In this document: positions 46,712-58,310 of the stretch, piece after piece | Layout: each line of letters opens with the position of its first letter | Numbering within the stretch: the stretch's first letter is position 1 | Assembly (NCBI RefSeq): GCF_009870125.1 | Contig: NC_046679.1 | Coordinates: 22,320,001 to 22,384,000 of the forward strand | Length of the DNA: 64,000 bases | Direction of reading: 5' to 3' | DNA from: Drosophila pseudoobscura | Lineage: Eukaryota > Arthropoda > Insecta > Diptera > Drosophilidae | The notes under the pieces: generated by a model | Seen by the model: the letters and a program-made list of their open reading frames with translations, nothing else | Databases searched by the model: none | What the model was told of the DNA's origin: nothing | Translations under genes and position numbers: made by a program

Positions 46712-48294
46712 TTAGTCGAAGGCGAGAGGGCCGGGGGGGGGAAGAAGGTGGGTAAACGGGGGGAGTCCCCAACGATGTCCCAACACCTGGCACCACGATG
46801 CAAATGAAAAGCATTGTCCCAGACCCCAAGCCACTCCTCTGGCGGTTCCTTTTCATTAGCAGCTCTCCGACGCCCTCTTTGAGACCCCCTCATATGTTAA
46901 TTTTCACACAAGAGTCCCCATTAATCCCTCTTTGAGGCGCATTAGAGAAACCAAAGAGTGAGAAACTACAGCTCAAGAGAGAGTGGGACAGAGAGAGTTC
47001 GTTTAAATAGGGGGCAAAATGGCAGGAGGGAAACCACTGAAAGGGGAGCAGATCTAGGGGCAAGAGAAAGCCACTCAAAGGAAAGAAAGTGGTGGAAAAA
47101 GTGAGGAAATCGTAAGGAAAAAACCACACAATGAAACCACTGAAAACGCTGGAACATTCAGAAGAGATGAACCTCTTGAGGTGAGGGGGCGGAGGGGTCC
47201 CACCATTTAGAGGTCTTTGATGCTGCTCTGAAGTAGAAATGCCATTCCCTTCAATTATTTCAATTAGTCCAACATTTGCACATCCTTCCTTCGTTTCCAT
47301 AACAACTTCCTGGAGAAGGAAGCAGGAGACCAGCCATCGTCCTTGACCCCTATCATAGCCCCTTGAATCCTTGCCATGAAGATTGCTTTCGGCCCTGTCA
47401 ACGGCTGCTGGGAGTTGGGCGATTGTTTGGAAAACTTTTCTGTTTTCTGTTCTGTTCAGTTCTGGCATATTTGATTCCATCGCAAATTGCACTCTGTCAA
47501 CCGTCCTGTCCTGTCTTTTCCTTTCCTTTCTCTTTTTGGATGACAACCTTCTTCGTCTGGAAGTCAACACGTCGTCGTCGTCGTCGAGTGGGTGTGTCGT
47601 AGAATAGCCCATTTTTGGTTTTTGGTGTTTTCTTTTGACAGGCCCCCCCCCCACGTCTGGTGCAATATAATTTCCACTTTGCAAATGATTTTTTGGCCTT
47701 TTTCCTCCCGTTTTCGGGACGTGTGCGTGCTCTGCTCTTTCCTGCCATCAGCAAAACCCAACTCAAAAAGTTAGTTCACCGCCACCGTCCACCCACCTCC
47801 TTCAGCCGTCATGTCCTGTCCTGGCTTTGAGCCACGTTTACCCTCCCATCGGGTGCTCCTTTGGCCTCTCGTTTGGAAGTTGCAACTTGAAGCGCTCATG
47901 TGAGAGTGTTCTCAATGCAAATGGATCATTTTGCTACCCAGCAGCAGGCGTACAGCCCTGCCCCAGGGTATACTCGGCATCGGGAAAAATAAACAACAAA
48001 TCGAGTTGATTTATTCATTCTTACCCAGGGGATAGGCTGACTTCCCAGCCACGAGCACACTCTCTCTCTCTCTAGCTCTCCTCCTTTCTCTCTTCCCTTT
48101 TACAGAGTAGCTTAGCAATTGATAATCTCTTGATTTTCTGGGTTATACGATGTACCTGAAATATCAGTACAATCTGTGACTTGGGAACAATGGAACTCAG
48201 ATCAAAATATACTCGTAGAACATTCCGAAATATGATCAGGGATGTACTACATGTACACCCAATATAGTGCACCAATTTCCAGAAATATCCACTG

Positions 48295-48332
48295 CACTAT
48301 GGTCCAGAAGTCGTTTTTTTTGGCATAAAGTC
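48295..48332 (+). repeat. Transib left terminal inverted repeat
   Basis: 38 bp starting CACTATGGTCCAGA and ending GGCATAAAGTC. It is complementary to the right end except at two positions. Confidence 0.92.
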
Positions 48333-48337
48333 TAGTT

Positions 48338-48514
48338 TTAAAGCTATAGCCTTGAAACTTTGCACAATTATTTTGAGTATTTTTATAAAATTTCGGTTTT
48401 TTTTTGTTTTAGATTCGACCACGCCATCGACCCCCTTCCCCAGAGAACCTCAGATTTGTTTAACACAGAGCTCGAAATTAAAGCTAGAGCTTTTAAATTT
48501 TGTACATATACTTG
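48338..48514 (+). repeat. Transib subterminal direct repeats
   Basis: TAAAGCTATAGCCTTGAAAC (from 48338) and TAAAGCTAGAGCTTTTAAAT (from 48478) are related over about 37 bp and lie 140 bp apart. They may be internal transposase contact sites, by inference only. Confidence 0.5.
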
Positions 48515-48676
48515 TATACTTGTACTTGTTCTTGTTTTTTTTTTTGCATAAAGTCGGAAGTTTATATTACATAATTTATTACATTTTGTTGTTAAATCAT
48601 TATATATAATATCTTATTTCAAATTATCTATATTTATATATAAACTATGGAAATTTATTACACACTAATTTTTTTC

Positions 48677-50578
48677 TTAAATGACCTCATCTTCTTCTTC
48701 TAGTTCTATGTCGTATATATTATAATCAGAATCAGAATCAGATTGCGAGTCATTTTCGTATTCACATGAATCTTTGCTTTCGGTAGACGGCAACTCCAGA
48801 AGGCTTAATACTTCTTTGGAAAGAGGCTTTTTCTTGTTTTTCCTTTCCCTCTCCTTTAAACAGACACTCGATAGTAATGGATCCGAGGAATCCATCGCTC
48901 TATAAAAAATGTCAGTCATAGTATTTACCCGACTATTTTTTCTTGCATGTGATAATCTGTCTTTTTTGTACATTTTATTCCGTGCCTCTGAAGCATTTTC
49001 TCCTAAACATCCAAGTGGAACCAACGTCGAATTGTTTATTTGAAAACCGTGGACTAATACTTTATGAATCGTAGGGGACATTGGGTACCACGGATATGTT
49101 TGCATATATAAGCAAAAAGTACTCTCACAAAAAGAACGAAATTTTTCCGAATTTATATAATAGTTACACGAAATTGCGATTAAGATTATGTGAAAATTAT
49201 TTAAAAGGGCTACGCTAAAGTTGGTTATGGATGATAGTAGCTTAGTGTTCGCAAAAGCTCTTCTTGCCGTATTCCCATCATTGCTATTTCCGTTGCCATT
49301 CTGCTTTGGCATGCTTATACGTAGACCCATATCTTCCCAAATCTTTTCCTGAATATATTTTTTCCGAATTCTCATTTTTATCTTATTATCACCTTTTATA
49401 TGCCATTTTTGTATCTCTATTCTGTATGATATGTTCAAGACAAATTCTAGAAACCGGATCCAAGCATGTAATGGACTTACTCCAAATTTCAAAGCTCCAA
49501 GCTTTGGGGTAAAGGTTTCTGAACTAAAATCTGTAATTTCCAATACTTTTGTCGGGGTGACCCCACATATTGGACAACATTGAGTAGATTTAGTTCCAGT
49601 TAATACGTTCAGCACTTTTCCATCTATAAGTGTCATATGCATTTCATAGGTAACTACTATGTCAACATTCTCAACTAATTTATAAACAAAGGGTTTAAGA
49701 GTGTTAATTTGAAAATCTAAATCTTTTTTTTCTATAATTATGTGCGCAGTAGTTTCTTTTACTAGATCAATTTTTAGCGGTCTGCAAAATCTAATAGACT
49801 GCGGTGTTCTATTTGTCCAGATGTTCCGATGATAGGTGTCTGTAATTTGTATGGGTATAACAGAAGTTACAAATAAAGAATGATCGGAAAGCTGACTGCC
49901 AGGTATTTCAGTTAAAAACTTCTGCTTGTATATACTATGACCCGTTGAGCCATCAAATCCGTAGCTGCAGATTAATTTGATTTCAGATGCATCCGGGAAC
50001 TGCTTGAAAACATCGGACTGCAATTTAATTATTCGATGTGCTGTATGATCCAAAAGATTTTGTAATGGCACTCGAGCAGTAGTTTCCATTACTTCTATGC
50101 ACTCTGGTCGGCACTGTAATTTAGCTTCCATTACTTTATTATAGCTAGGATAAATGTCGCAGTTATGCCTTTTATTTAAAAGCCTAGTGTTTGTATACTG
50201 CTGTTTGTTGAGTGAATTTTCCAGGAGGTAAGCTAAAGCTTCATCTGGTGAAAGTGCAATGGGCTTTTGCAATTGAAGATGCTTTTTCGATTCAGTCGGG
50301 TATTCAGGTGTTCTAATTGTTTTTGTTAGGACAAAAGCCACGTCGGTCTTGCGTTCTTTCTTAGCAGAAACTGCCGCAGCATGCATAAGAAGATTCGTGT
50401 TATTATTATTATCATTTGCAAGATCAGACGCCAGTTTCCTTTTTAATCTTGTCCCTGCATTTGTATAATGTAATGTTGGACGTCCCATTCTCTTTGGTGT
50501 CTTACAATTTTCATCAACAATAATTGTTATTTTAGAAGCCATCCATTTAGCATGGGTGGTCATAAACCGTTCCATCAT
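48677..50578 (-). CDS. Transib transposase (RAG1 core homologue)
   Basis: A single unbroken frame of 633 codons. Aligned by eye to the RAG1 catalytic core it keeps the acid triad: D209 in SYGFDGSTG (RAG1 D600), D319 in LIDGKV (RAG1 D708) and E527 in CLGENASEARNK (RAG1 E962). It also keeps the zinc ligands CPIC (335-338; RAG1 C727/C730) and HKVLVH (505-510; RAG1 HKTLAH). The N-terminus is basic and the last 40 residues are very acidic. Transib enzymes cut and paste DNA via a hairpin intermediate and are the ancestors of the RAG recombinase. The first in-frame ATG follows a stop, but a small 5' exon cannot be excluded. An in-element 76-codon frame at 51266-51036 is of unknown worth. Confidence 0.9.
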   Translation of the reverse strand: MMERFMTTHAKWMASKITIIVDENCKTPKRMGRPTLHYTNAGTRLKRKLASDLANDNNNNTNLLMHAAAVSAKKERKTDVAFVLTKTIRTPEYPTESKKHLQLQKPIALSPDEALAYLLENSLNKQQYTNTRLLNKRHNCDIYPSYNKVMEAKLQCRPECIEVMETTARVPLQNLLDHTAHRIIKLQSDVFKQFPDASEIKLICSYGFDGSTGHSIYKQKFLTEIPGSQLSDHSLFVTSVIPIQITDTYHRNIWTNRTPQSIRFCRPLKIDLVKETTAHIIIEKKDLDFQINTLKPFVYKLVENVDIVVTYEMHMTLIDGKVLNVLTGTKSTQCCPICGVTPTKVLEITDFSSETFTPKLGALKFGVSPLHAWIRFLEFVLNISYRIEIQKWHIKGDNKIKMRIRKKYIQEKIWEDMGLRISMPKQNGNGNSNDGNTARRAFANTKLLSSITNFSVALLNNFHIILIAISCNYYINSEKFRSFCESTFCLYMQTYPWYPMSPTIHKVLVHGFQINNSTLVPLGCLGENASEARNKMYKKDRLSHARKNSRVNTMTDIFYRAMDSSDPLLSSVCLKERERKNKKKPLSKEVLSLLELPSTESKDSCEYENDSQSDSDSDYNIYDIELEEEDEVI

Positions 50579-51277
50579 TTTGTTGCACTTCAGAAGGTTT
50601 CTTTTAATGAAGGACTCAAAATTACTGATTTTTTTTATCTATTTCTCTTTTTTTTTCATTTTCCAAATGGTTGTTATTGATTTTACTGTAAATCCAATGT
50701 GAGACAGATTTTTTTTGGCGATTGTTGTTGCGCCAAATATCGATGAGATCGCTATGCAAAAACTCGAACTTTCCTGAATATTAACAAATTTAAAGAAAAG
50801 GGGCCAAAACGGGCCAAAGTTGTTACTTTCCAGTCAATTACAACATTTGTAGGTACAAACTCGCATAGTTAGTTTTTCTCAGCAGAACTCAGTTCATTTG
50901 TTATATTCTACGAAACACAGGGGACGCAGTTAAATTTTCTACAAAAATACACATAAATTTGACATTGCACAACACTTAAATCTTGGGACTACACATAAAA
51001 TAACTAAATACATTAGATACTACAAACCTTTATCTTCATTTTCCATTTTTAGCCGAATTTATTTGAGCAAATTTACTCGATCGCCACGTAAAAATGTAAA
51101 CAAGTAATTTGGCGCCAATTTTTTTCCCACAATCAGCTGATCGATTGTTCACTTTCAAAAGCTCGCCAAAATCTTCAGGGGAGCTAAATAATTTTTTTTT
51201 TTTCATTTTTAATATGTATGATGAATTTACTTTGAGAATTTGCAAGAAAAAACGTAATCCATTCACATAAAAATTTC

Positions 51278-51315
51278 GACTTTATGCCAAAAAAAACGAA
51301 CTCTGGACCATAGTG
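51278..51315 (-). repeat. Transib right terminal inverted repeat
   Basis: The reverse complement begins CACTATGGTCCAGA and ends GGCATAAAGTC, with two differences from the left end at positions 15 and 16. Confidence 0.92.
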
Positions 51316-52188
51316 CACTGGTAACTACTTAATGTTAAACTTCTTCCTTTGATGGTCATCGGATGGGATCATTCCTCCCTCTTTCCATTTCATTAGAGTC
51401 ATTAGAGGGTACTTCGTAGTTGCTAGCCCCAGGACAATCAATTTCCTACACTTTTTGCTGGTGTTATTGGTATTCCTGTTTCCTGCATTGATTGGAATTG
51501 TTGTTTTTACTTTGAGCCAAGCAAAACCCAACCAAAAAATTGTAGTTTTGTGTATGGAAAAGTTTTCGGATCGGAAAGCACTCCCCGAATCAATTGTAAA
51601 CTTTTTCTGTTTGATTTTTGTTGCCGGTTTTCTGTGAATGGAAGATATGAACTTTGGTATCCCAAAATTTTTTGATATAATTCCATTTTATAATACTTTT
51701 TCAATTTGATTTCAACTTTTGTTCATGGGGAAACGGGGAAGGTGCCTTTAATCTAGAGTTTCCGCTTAATGAAAACTTTCCCATTAAAAAGTTAATTGAA
51801 AGTCATTCGGGAAACTAGGAAAACGGCTGAAATGAAAAGCCAACACACAAAGCAGGCCGACGGCAAAAGTGTGAACATAATTTCAGTCCTAGGACAATAC
51901 TCGGGAGTTTTTTGTATAAACGGCACGGAAATTGCAGCTCCAGCTCCAGCTCCAGCCCCACCAGAAGGAAACGAAATGAAAGGAAAGGAAAGAAAAGAAA
52001 ACGAATATCCTGCCTTTTTCCGTTTTTCCGTTTCCCCGAAACTCAAACTTAAAACGGTTAAAAAACTGTTTTTCTTGGCGGAAAAAGAGTTGCAAAAAAT
52101 AAGAGTTTTTGGCCGTGGAAGCTCCTGTTACACGATACGTTTTCTGCCGACGCTTTTCGTAGGGAACACCGATGGAATTATATATTAC

Positions 52189-52216
52189 CGAGTGCTCCTC
52201 GGTGAAAGAGCACTCG
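52189..52216. repeat. Short perfect hairpin
   Basis: CGAGTGCTC (52189-52197) pairs with GAGCACTCG (52208-52216) across a 10-nt loop. Pairing does not extend outwards. Confidence 0.6.
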
Positions 52217-53027
52217 TGTATCAAAAGATTTGAATGTGCCCCTGGAAAAAGAGCCAAAAAAAGATGCAGAACTTTCAACTGTGACTTTGGGTGGTTGGAG
52301 GCTTAAGGAGTGCCAGTGGCAGTGGCAGTGGGAGTGTCACGAGTGCCACTGAGGTTCAATGTGCCTGCCTCCTTTGCTGGTGTTAGAGCAAAGGAGAAAA
52401 CGTTCCGGAACTTCAGGGAGTTCAGGCTTTTTTTAATTAAAGAAACTAGGGGCAGCAGGGGCCAGGGGCGGCACTCAACTAGTTATGGCAATTTTCCGGA
52501 GCAGATGAGCATGAGTAATGCGGCGGTTAAGCTGCTGTCAGTGGAGCGTGTGGGTTTGGCATGTGCCCATCGGCCATAGCCCATGGCCCACAGTCCATAC
52601 TCGTAGTATAATCGCATGAGACACAAAAAAGAGAATTGAAATCGCTGTCGGCCCAAAGAGGGGGCCCCGTCTATAGGTCTATAGGCCATTAGCATAGCCA
52701 GCGAAGCAACAACAATAATGATAGACAGACAGACAACAAGCCCAAGAATTATGGCCATGGAAGAGCGGGGAAGAGCGGCTACCCAAAGGCATACATAGTC
52801 GAATATACTCTACCTATTCTCTGTACGGCATTTGCCAGAGGAAGTTGTCAAGATCTGTGCGAGGAGATATGGGAAATATGATTGTCATTGCACCTGGTTT
52901 AGATCAAAGGTAATTACACTTCAATCGGTGATGGATTTTACTCGCTTTGCCTCACAAATTTCTTAAGGAAACTGCCTCATTATAAGCAAGGACCTTATCA
53001 ACTACACCATCAATAGTCGGGGAGATG

Positions 53028-53341
53028 GGAGCCAAAACAGGGTTCGTTTCTGAAGTTTCTAACCTACTTTTAAGAGCCACAAATCTCACTTTTTTTTATA
53101 CAATTATTCCGAGAATGTTGTGGGGGAAAATCACGGAATAATTGTTGGGCTAACAAACCAATATGGGAGCGATCGGAGCCAAAACAGGGTTCGTTTCTCA
53201 AGTTTCTAATCTACTTTTAACAGCCACAAATCTCACTTGTTTTTATACAATTTAAATCGTTTCCAGAGAAAAGACAGGCAATTATTCCGAGAATTTTGTG
53301 GGGGAAAATCATGGAATAATTGTTGGGCTAACAAACCAATT
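53028..53341. repeat. Tandem duplication containing an inverted repeat
   Basis: Copy 1 (53028-53162) and copy 2 (53175-53341) are nearly identical, both starting GGAGCCAAAACAGGGTTCG and ending GGGCTAACAAACCAAT. Copy 2 has about 30 extra bases (from 53251) in its middle. Each copy carries a perfect 10-bp inverted repeat, CAATTATTCC and GGAATAATTG, separated by about 24 bp. Confidence 0.9.
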
Positions 53342-53492
53342 TATTGCACGACGAGTATATGATTCACATTGATTTAATAATAGAAAATAAACAAAGCGTT
53401 TAAAGTTGAAACTAACTTTTCTTTGGTCTACTATGCCAGGCCAGGCCCCCCCTCCCCTGTTGACCCCCAACTGTTACCAAATCCAATGGATT

Positions 53493-53741
53493 TTACAGCA
53501 ATTTTTTCTGTTTACAGGCCATAAAAACAAAGTTCTTCCACTTCCCTTCACCCACTTGATAGCCGCAATTGAGTAAAACAAAAGCAAAGAAAGAGAGTCT
53601 CTCGGCGGGGGTCGACTCGTTGATACCCTCGAGGATGTATCTACAGTCTTCGGATTTACCTAAAATTTGTTTGAACTCTGGAGGGTATTTATCGCAAGAA
53701 TTAATGGTCCCATCCATTCTGGTGGTTCCGATTGATGCCAA
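53493..53741 (-). CDS. Unassigned small frame, possibly one exon or a relic
   Basis: An 82-codon minus-strand frame whose first 60 residues read like protein (CDKYPPEFKQILGK, then RLSFFAFVLLNCGYQ). A possible donor (CAA|GTGGGT) follows that block, and the sequence after it looks like run-on. I recognise no family. It could be an exon of an unannotated gene, a transposon-derived fragment, or chance. The first plausible ATG may be the second one (MDGTINSC). Confidence 0.22.
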   Translation of the reverse strand: MASIGTTRMDGTINSCDKYPPEFKQILGKSEDCRYILEGINESTPAERLSFFAFVLLNCGYQVGEGKWKNFVFMACKQKKLL

Positions 53742-53955
53742 AGAAATAGCATCTACTTAAAACCGTAATACCTCAAAAACATACCGTATAAAATAGTAGA
53801 AAAAATAGAATAAAATGATGGAAAAAAATACTCTAACTGCATTACGCCGCCGCCTCTGCCTCGTGCTTCGGTTCCTCCTCCTACGCCTCCCATGTGTCAA
53901 TGGCAGACCAACGAAGCGAGCGACAGGGAGGAGTGGGAGAGCCACCACAGTGTGG

Positions 53956-53986
53956 GTGTAACAGAGAGAGGGAGAGGGAGAGGGAG
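53956..53986. repeat. GAGAGG tandem repeat
   Basis: Several GAGAGG/GAGGGA units, a purine-rich simple repeat. Confidence 0.75.
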
Positions 53987-56835
53987 AACCGAAAGCCGTT
54001 AGACAAGTAGAACATTCGAGCAGCGGCCGGCTCCGAGTCGCGTTCACAGTTACTCACTTATGCAGCGGGGTTCGCCAGTCGCCATTCGACGACCGACGCC
54101 AAGCCACAACAACAAAAAAAAACAAAAACAAAAAACATTAAAGCCAGCTTATGTATGGCCATAAACTTGGCCAAAAGCACAAGCAGACAGTCCATAAAGG
54201 GACGGACGGACGGAGAGCGCTTGGAGTTTGGCCCCACAAACCGTTGATTAAATGTCAGCAGGAAAAGAACCAATAAGATACTCAAGCATACGGTAGACGA
54301 CAATTATATAGATACAGTATCTCGAGGTAATAATTCTCGGGCGGAATTCAAAGGAGAGAGAAAGTTGCAGCCGACGCGTCGGCAGCTATCATTATCGAAC
54401 ACTTCTTTATTTTCTGTTATACTACCGTGTAATAGATCGCAATAAATTGTTGGGATATGTTGGAATATCTGGATAGAAGAGTTTTCCTTAAACCTACATC
54501 TATAGCCATAGGTTCTTACGGATCTATAACATTGGAAGGACTGGAGGGATTCAGGGATTTCAGATTTACTAATGATACAAATTTCCCTTGTACAGGGATT
54601 CAGTTTCCAAGCCCAGGCTGTGGCGCACTCTCTCACAGTGTGGCTTAGCAATAAGAGAGCGCACCACCTCTCTCTCACGCATTTTACTTAAACGAACCTC
54701 TTTCTCGGGGTATCACAATAAAATTGTTTATTTTTTTTTGCTTTCTAGCGGTGTAACGAGTCACGAAGAGAATCTTCGCACAATGAAGCTGGTGGTCGGC
54801 TAACTGAGAAGGAGTACGCGCTCGCTTCCACGGCTGGTCTCTGGTCGGAAATGGGGATGGGTTCTTTGGGGTAACCCTCCAGTTAGGTTGCTTCGTTCCT
54901 GCTGGTATTATTTTATTAAAATTCGCGTACTCTTTTTGGGAATGGGAGGGGGACAGACAAGGAAAGGATCATTAGGGGTTCGGTAAGTATATTTGGGCAA
55001 AGATAGTATAGAGAAGGAATAGGGATCTACCACCGCGTCGGACATCTCTGTTTTGCTGGCACGGAGTCGTGCCACGCCCACCCTACCATGATCCTGAAAA
55101 GGCCAATAATAATATCAGGATCCCTGGAGTGTCCGGTATTGGTCATCCTATTTCGCTCCCGAGCGGCATGGTTCCCCCAAATACGGTAACGTCTAGCACA
55201 TATTCATCTTAACAATCATTTTATTAGAAACTATATTCAGATACCCTCATGTTACAAAAAAAAAACACTAACAGAGAACTCCAAGACAAGGCTAAATGGA
55301 CAAAAGTAGGAACGAAAAGCGTCACAAGAGATATAGCTATTAATTCTAGGGAATATTTAGATTAATAAATACGATAAGTATAAATAGTTATAAGTGCATA
55401 TACGATATTTTATATTGCGATATAAACTAATGATTTTTCCTTAAATAGAAAGATAATAGTTCAGCGCCATATAGGTACACATGTCCCAGCACATCGGCTT
55501 CAGGGAGTAGTTGGACATACTATTCGTTTTACCAATCTTACTGTAAAGGCAGAAGGCCAATCAGCTGTGACTAGTTTAAAAGTGTGAGGTCAACGACCGA
55601 CAAACAGCTCTAGCAAAAAAAAACGAAGCTTTTGCCACGCTCGCGGAATTTTGGGAGGCAAAGCAATGTAGTGTTGTTGGTATAGTATAAAGCTCACTCA
55701 GTTGTTGTTTGTGTTCCCGCGGCGAAAGATCTTTCGTAGCTGGGCGTGTCGCTGTGTGTGGGTGCATTACGCTTTTACCTGCAAACCAAAAACAAAATCG
55801 AACAGCACGTGCTGCATGGCATAAGCTCGCTGATGTGACCCGGCCGAGCGGACGCTTTTAAGCTCAATCTTTTAAACTTGTACAAAATGCATTTTCAAAC
55901 TTTTCAGGTGTGGTTGGTTTTTCTTTTCTGTTTTTCTTTTCTGTCTACAATTATCACTAAGTATATCCAACTACACAAAAACGGACATATCTCCGGACTG
56001 CGAGGGTCAAGGGAATGCGAGTCACGGGGGGGATCTTACTGGCCTCAGTGGCTTTCAATGGGCTGTGTGTACATATGTATGTGAGCACATCTCTTTACTT
56101 TTTTGTTTTTTGGGTACATTCAGCCTACATAATGACACTAACGAGCACCTATGACAAACACTGGCCTCAGCTGCACTTTAACTACACGTTGAACAGCTAG
56201 GCCCGAATCACGAGAAGAACAAGAGAGGCGATACCACTCAGGGTCGCCGGGAGGTTATGTCCACACGTGGCGCACTATCTTTTTTTCAGCCCGGTAGGAA
56301 AATTTCCGCTGCTTCCGTCCTACGCTGACTGCAAGTTCCGGGTTACCGCGCTTCTTGGCCCGGTTTTGAACGCGAAACGGTTACGCCAATTCGCCGCACT
56401 AAGCCCGGTCAGACGGCTGTCTTCGCCTCGCGCAGCCAAAGTTCACTGCCCGCGACTTGGTGGATCAGCTGGTTCGTAGTGCGGGGGCTTAAAGCTCGGG
56501 CTGCAGCTTTGGAATACTTCCCAAACTAAGTGCCGATTCTAATGTGGAATTTGAAAATACTGATCAGGCTACTTTTTCTAACAGTTCTTAATGCACATAT
56601 TTACCCTGTTGGAACTGGCACTGCGAAAATAGGGGGATGGGGTTGAGGTGCTAATTCCCTCTTTCTCCAGGTGTTTTTGTGTTGGGGCTGCTGACCTCCA
56701 AGCGGAAAATACAGAATAATTCGGAAAATCTAACTTCGAGGCTCCTAGCACTATCGAAGGCCGGTACTCACGTTTTCGTTTGGAACCCAATCTGTTTTCT
56801 TGGGTTCTTTTTTTTTTCGATCTGGTGCACTTTTG

Positions 56836-56900
56836 TTTTAATATTTTTATTTTTATTTTATTTTTATTTTTTTTATTTTTATTTTTATTATTTTTTTTTC
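56836..56900. repeat. TTTTTA tandem tract
   Basis: About 65 bp of ATTTTT and TTTA units, almost entirely T and A on this strand. Confidence 0.85.
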
Positions 56901-57453
56901 TCACCGCGCAACTGAATTCTTGTACGGCCACGAGGAGAAAGAAAGATTTGGGCGGATCTACCGACCAACAAACATTTGGTTCTCCGGATCTGCCTTTGCA
57001 CGATCCTTCGCCATTCACCTTGAACGGTTATGGAAATGGTGGTGAGATTTTTTTTTCGTTTTTCGCCTATTCTTAATGTCACCCCTAGGTGGCGCTAGCC
57101 CCACATGACAAGGAACATTCAACATGTAACACCACCAAAAAGAAATTAAACCAACCTAACTATACACTAACTATCGGAAATAAACTTAATAATTAATAAG
57201 TATCTCGGTGAGGTGTGATATCTAATTATATAAATAATATAATATTTATAAATATAAATATATAAATTGTACAACTAACATCGGCCTACTTTCAGGCGAA
57301 GAAAAGTGATAGGCTTTCCTATACGCCCGACAAGCAACCACTACAGCGGTCTCAGCGTTTATTAAGCAATCAAAGCTCATTTGCTAATAAATATCTGCAA
57401 TCGATTGCGGAAAAGTGACCCATAAAAAAAGAACAGACCCAAAGAATCACCAT

Positions 57454-57477
57454 AGAGAGAGAGAGAGAGAGAGAGAT
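57454..57477. repeat. (GA)n microsatellite
   Basis: About eleven GA dinucleotides, a potential GAGA-factor or CLAMP binding tract. Confidence 0.85.
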
Positions 57478-58220
57478 AGGGATACGAGTGGCTCACAGAA
57501 AGCACTTCCGCTCCGTTCATTCAAACGTTAATCAATTTATCCACGGCATATGGTCGGTTCGTCTATATATTTCTCTAATTAGGTGAGTCAAATCGATTGC
57601 CGCTCATTAAACGGCATTTCCATGGCCCCACCAGTCGATTGGCATTCAAAGTGTGGGGTTTATCCCACCTGCTGCAATAAGGGGACTTGGAGTCGTCATT
57701 GTATATCGTATTGATTCTGATGAGGGGCACCACATTCACCCTCTGAATTCTTTCTTTAAATTTATGCATTTTCTAGTCGAATTTCCAGTGGTCTACCTTT
57801 CTTTATAAAACAAATTCCCCTCATATTTGCATACATTTGATCTATGAGAAAAGGCCTAAGAAATGAACAAGGAATAAGGCGCAGAAGACGATATGTGTGC
57901 TCCCATCTCGTGTTATTATATTACAGAACTTTGTTGGTTTCTAGCGGCAAAAATATCGCTTCAACAGCAATTACTTTCCCGTTCAAACAAAGGGCCATTT
58001 CGAATAGTTCATTGAATATAATCCCCCATTCGGTACTGCAGAAAGAGCCCTTCATTCGTGCACTCTAACCTTTTACTTGGGCATTTAAATCATATTAGTT
58101 TATTGATATGGCTTTCGGCTAAGACCCCAACGCCGAAAGCTATAAAAACGCTGGATAATGCTGATAAAGCACAAAGCCACAAGAAGAAGGTTTTCTTGGT
58201 TTCATTTTCCCGCTGCAGCT

Positions 58221-58310
58221 GGGGGCGGGGGCGGGGGTGGGGGGTTGGGGGCAACGTGAGACTTTTTACATTCAGATCATCACTGGAGGGTGGGGGAGGG
58301 GGGACTTAGG
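58221..58310 (+). repeat. G-rich cluster with quadruplex potential
   Basis: 58221-58251 holds five separate runs of four to six G with one- to two-base loops, and 58286-58310 holds further runs of five to six G. This fits the G-quadruplex rule on the plus strand. Confidence 0.7.

Larger units (their letters stand above)
44219..48289. other. Upstream of alpha-Man-IIb: no gene, many simple repeats
   Basis: Four kilobases with no credible coding frame. It holds the alpha-Man-IIb 5' exon and promoter, an AT run at 44414-44455, CCTCCA repeats at 44774-44816, G and C homopolymer tracts at 45.5-45.6 kb, and a strong hairpin at 46646-46711. The long minus-strand frame at 47684-46890 is judged accidental. 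Confidence 0.55.
48290..51320. mobile_element. Complete Transib DNA transposon with 5-bp target duplication
   Basis: The element spans 48295-51315 (3021 bp). Both ends begin CACTATGG, matching the Transib terminal consensus CACWRTG that resembles the RAG heptamer. The same 5 bases, CACTG, flank it at 48290-48294 and 51316-51320, and 5 bp is the Transib target-site duplication length. The inverted repeats are 38 bp with two differences. Inside is one long transposase frame on the minus strand. On the left, a subterminal motif starting TAAAGCTA occurs twice, 140 bp apart. Perfect ends, perfect duplication and an unbroken gene suggest a recent insertion. Confidence 0.92.

Noticed and set aside
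46890-47684. 264-codon minus-strand frame
   Set aside because: It consists of low-complexity stretches (poly-Asp, Arg-rich, Phe/Ser-rich) joined without domain structure, and includes the GTCGTC simple repeat. Probably chance.
48550-48575. GTCGGAAGTTTATATTAC resembling a Tc1 end
   Set aside because: It is an isolated partial match inside the Transib element with no partner repeat.
49450-49500. Loss of a catalytic aspartate in the Transib transposase (LHAWIR where RAG1 has LHCD)
   Set aside because: Counting back from RAG1 C727/C730 shows D708 lies in GYDEKL, before the zinc pair. The matching residue here is D319 in LIDGKV, which is present.
54700-57100. LTR retrotransposon remnant
   Set aside because: There are patches of higher GC and an odd TGGCGC, but I found no paired long terminal repeats, primer site or pol motif.
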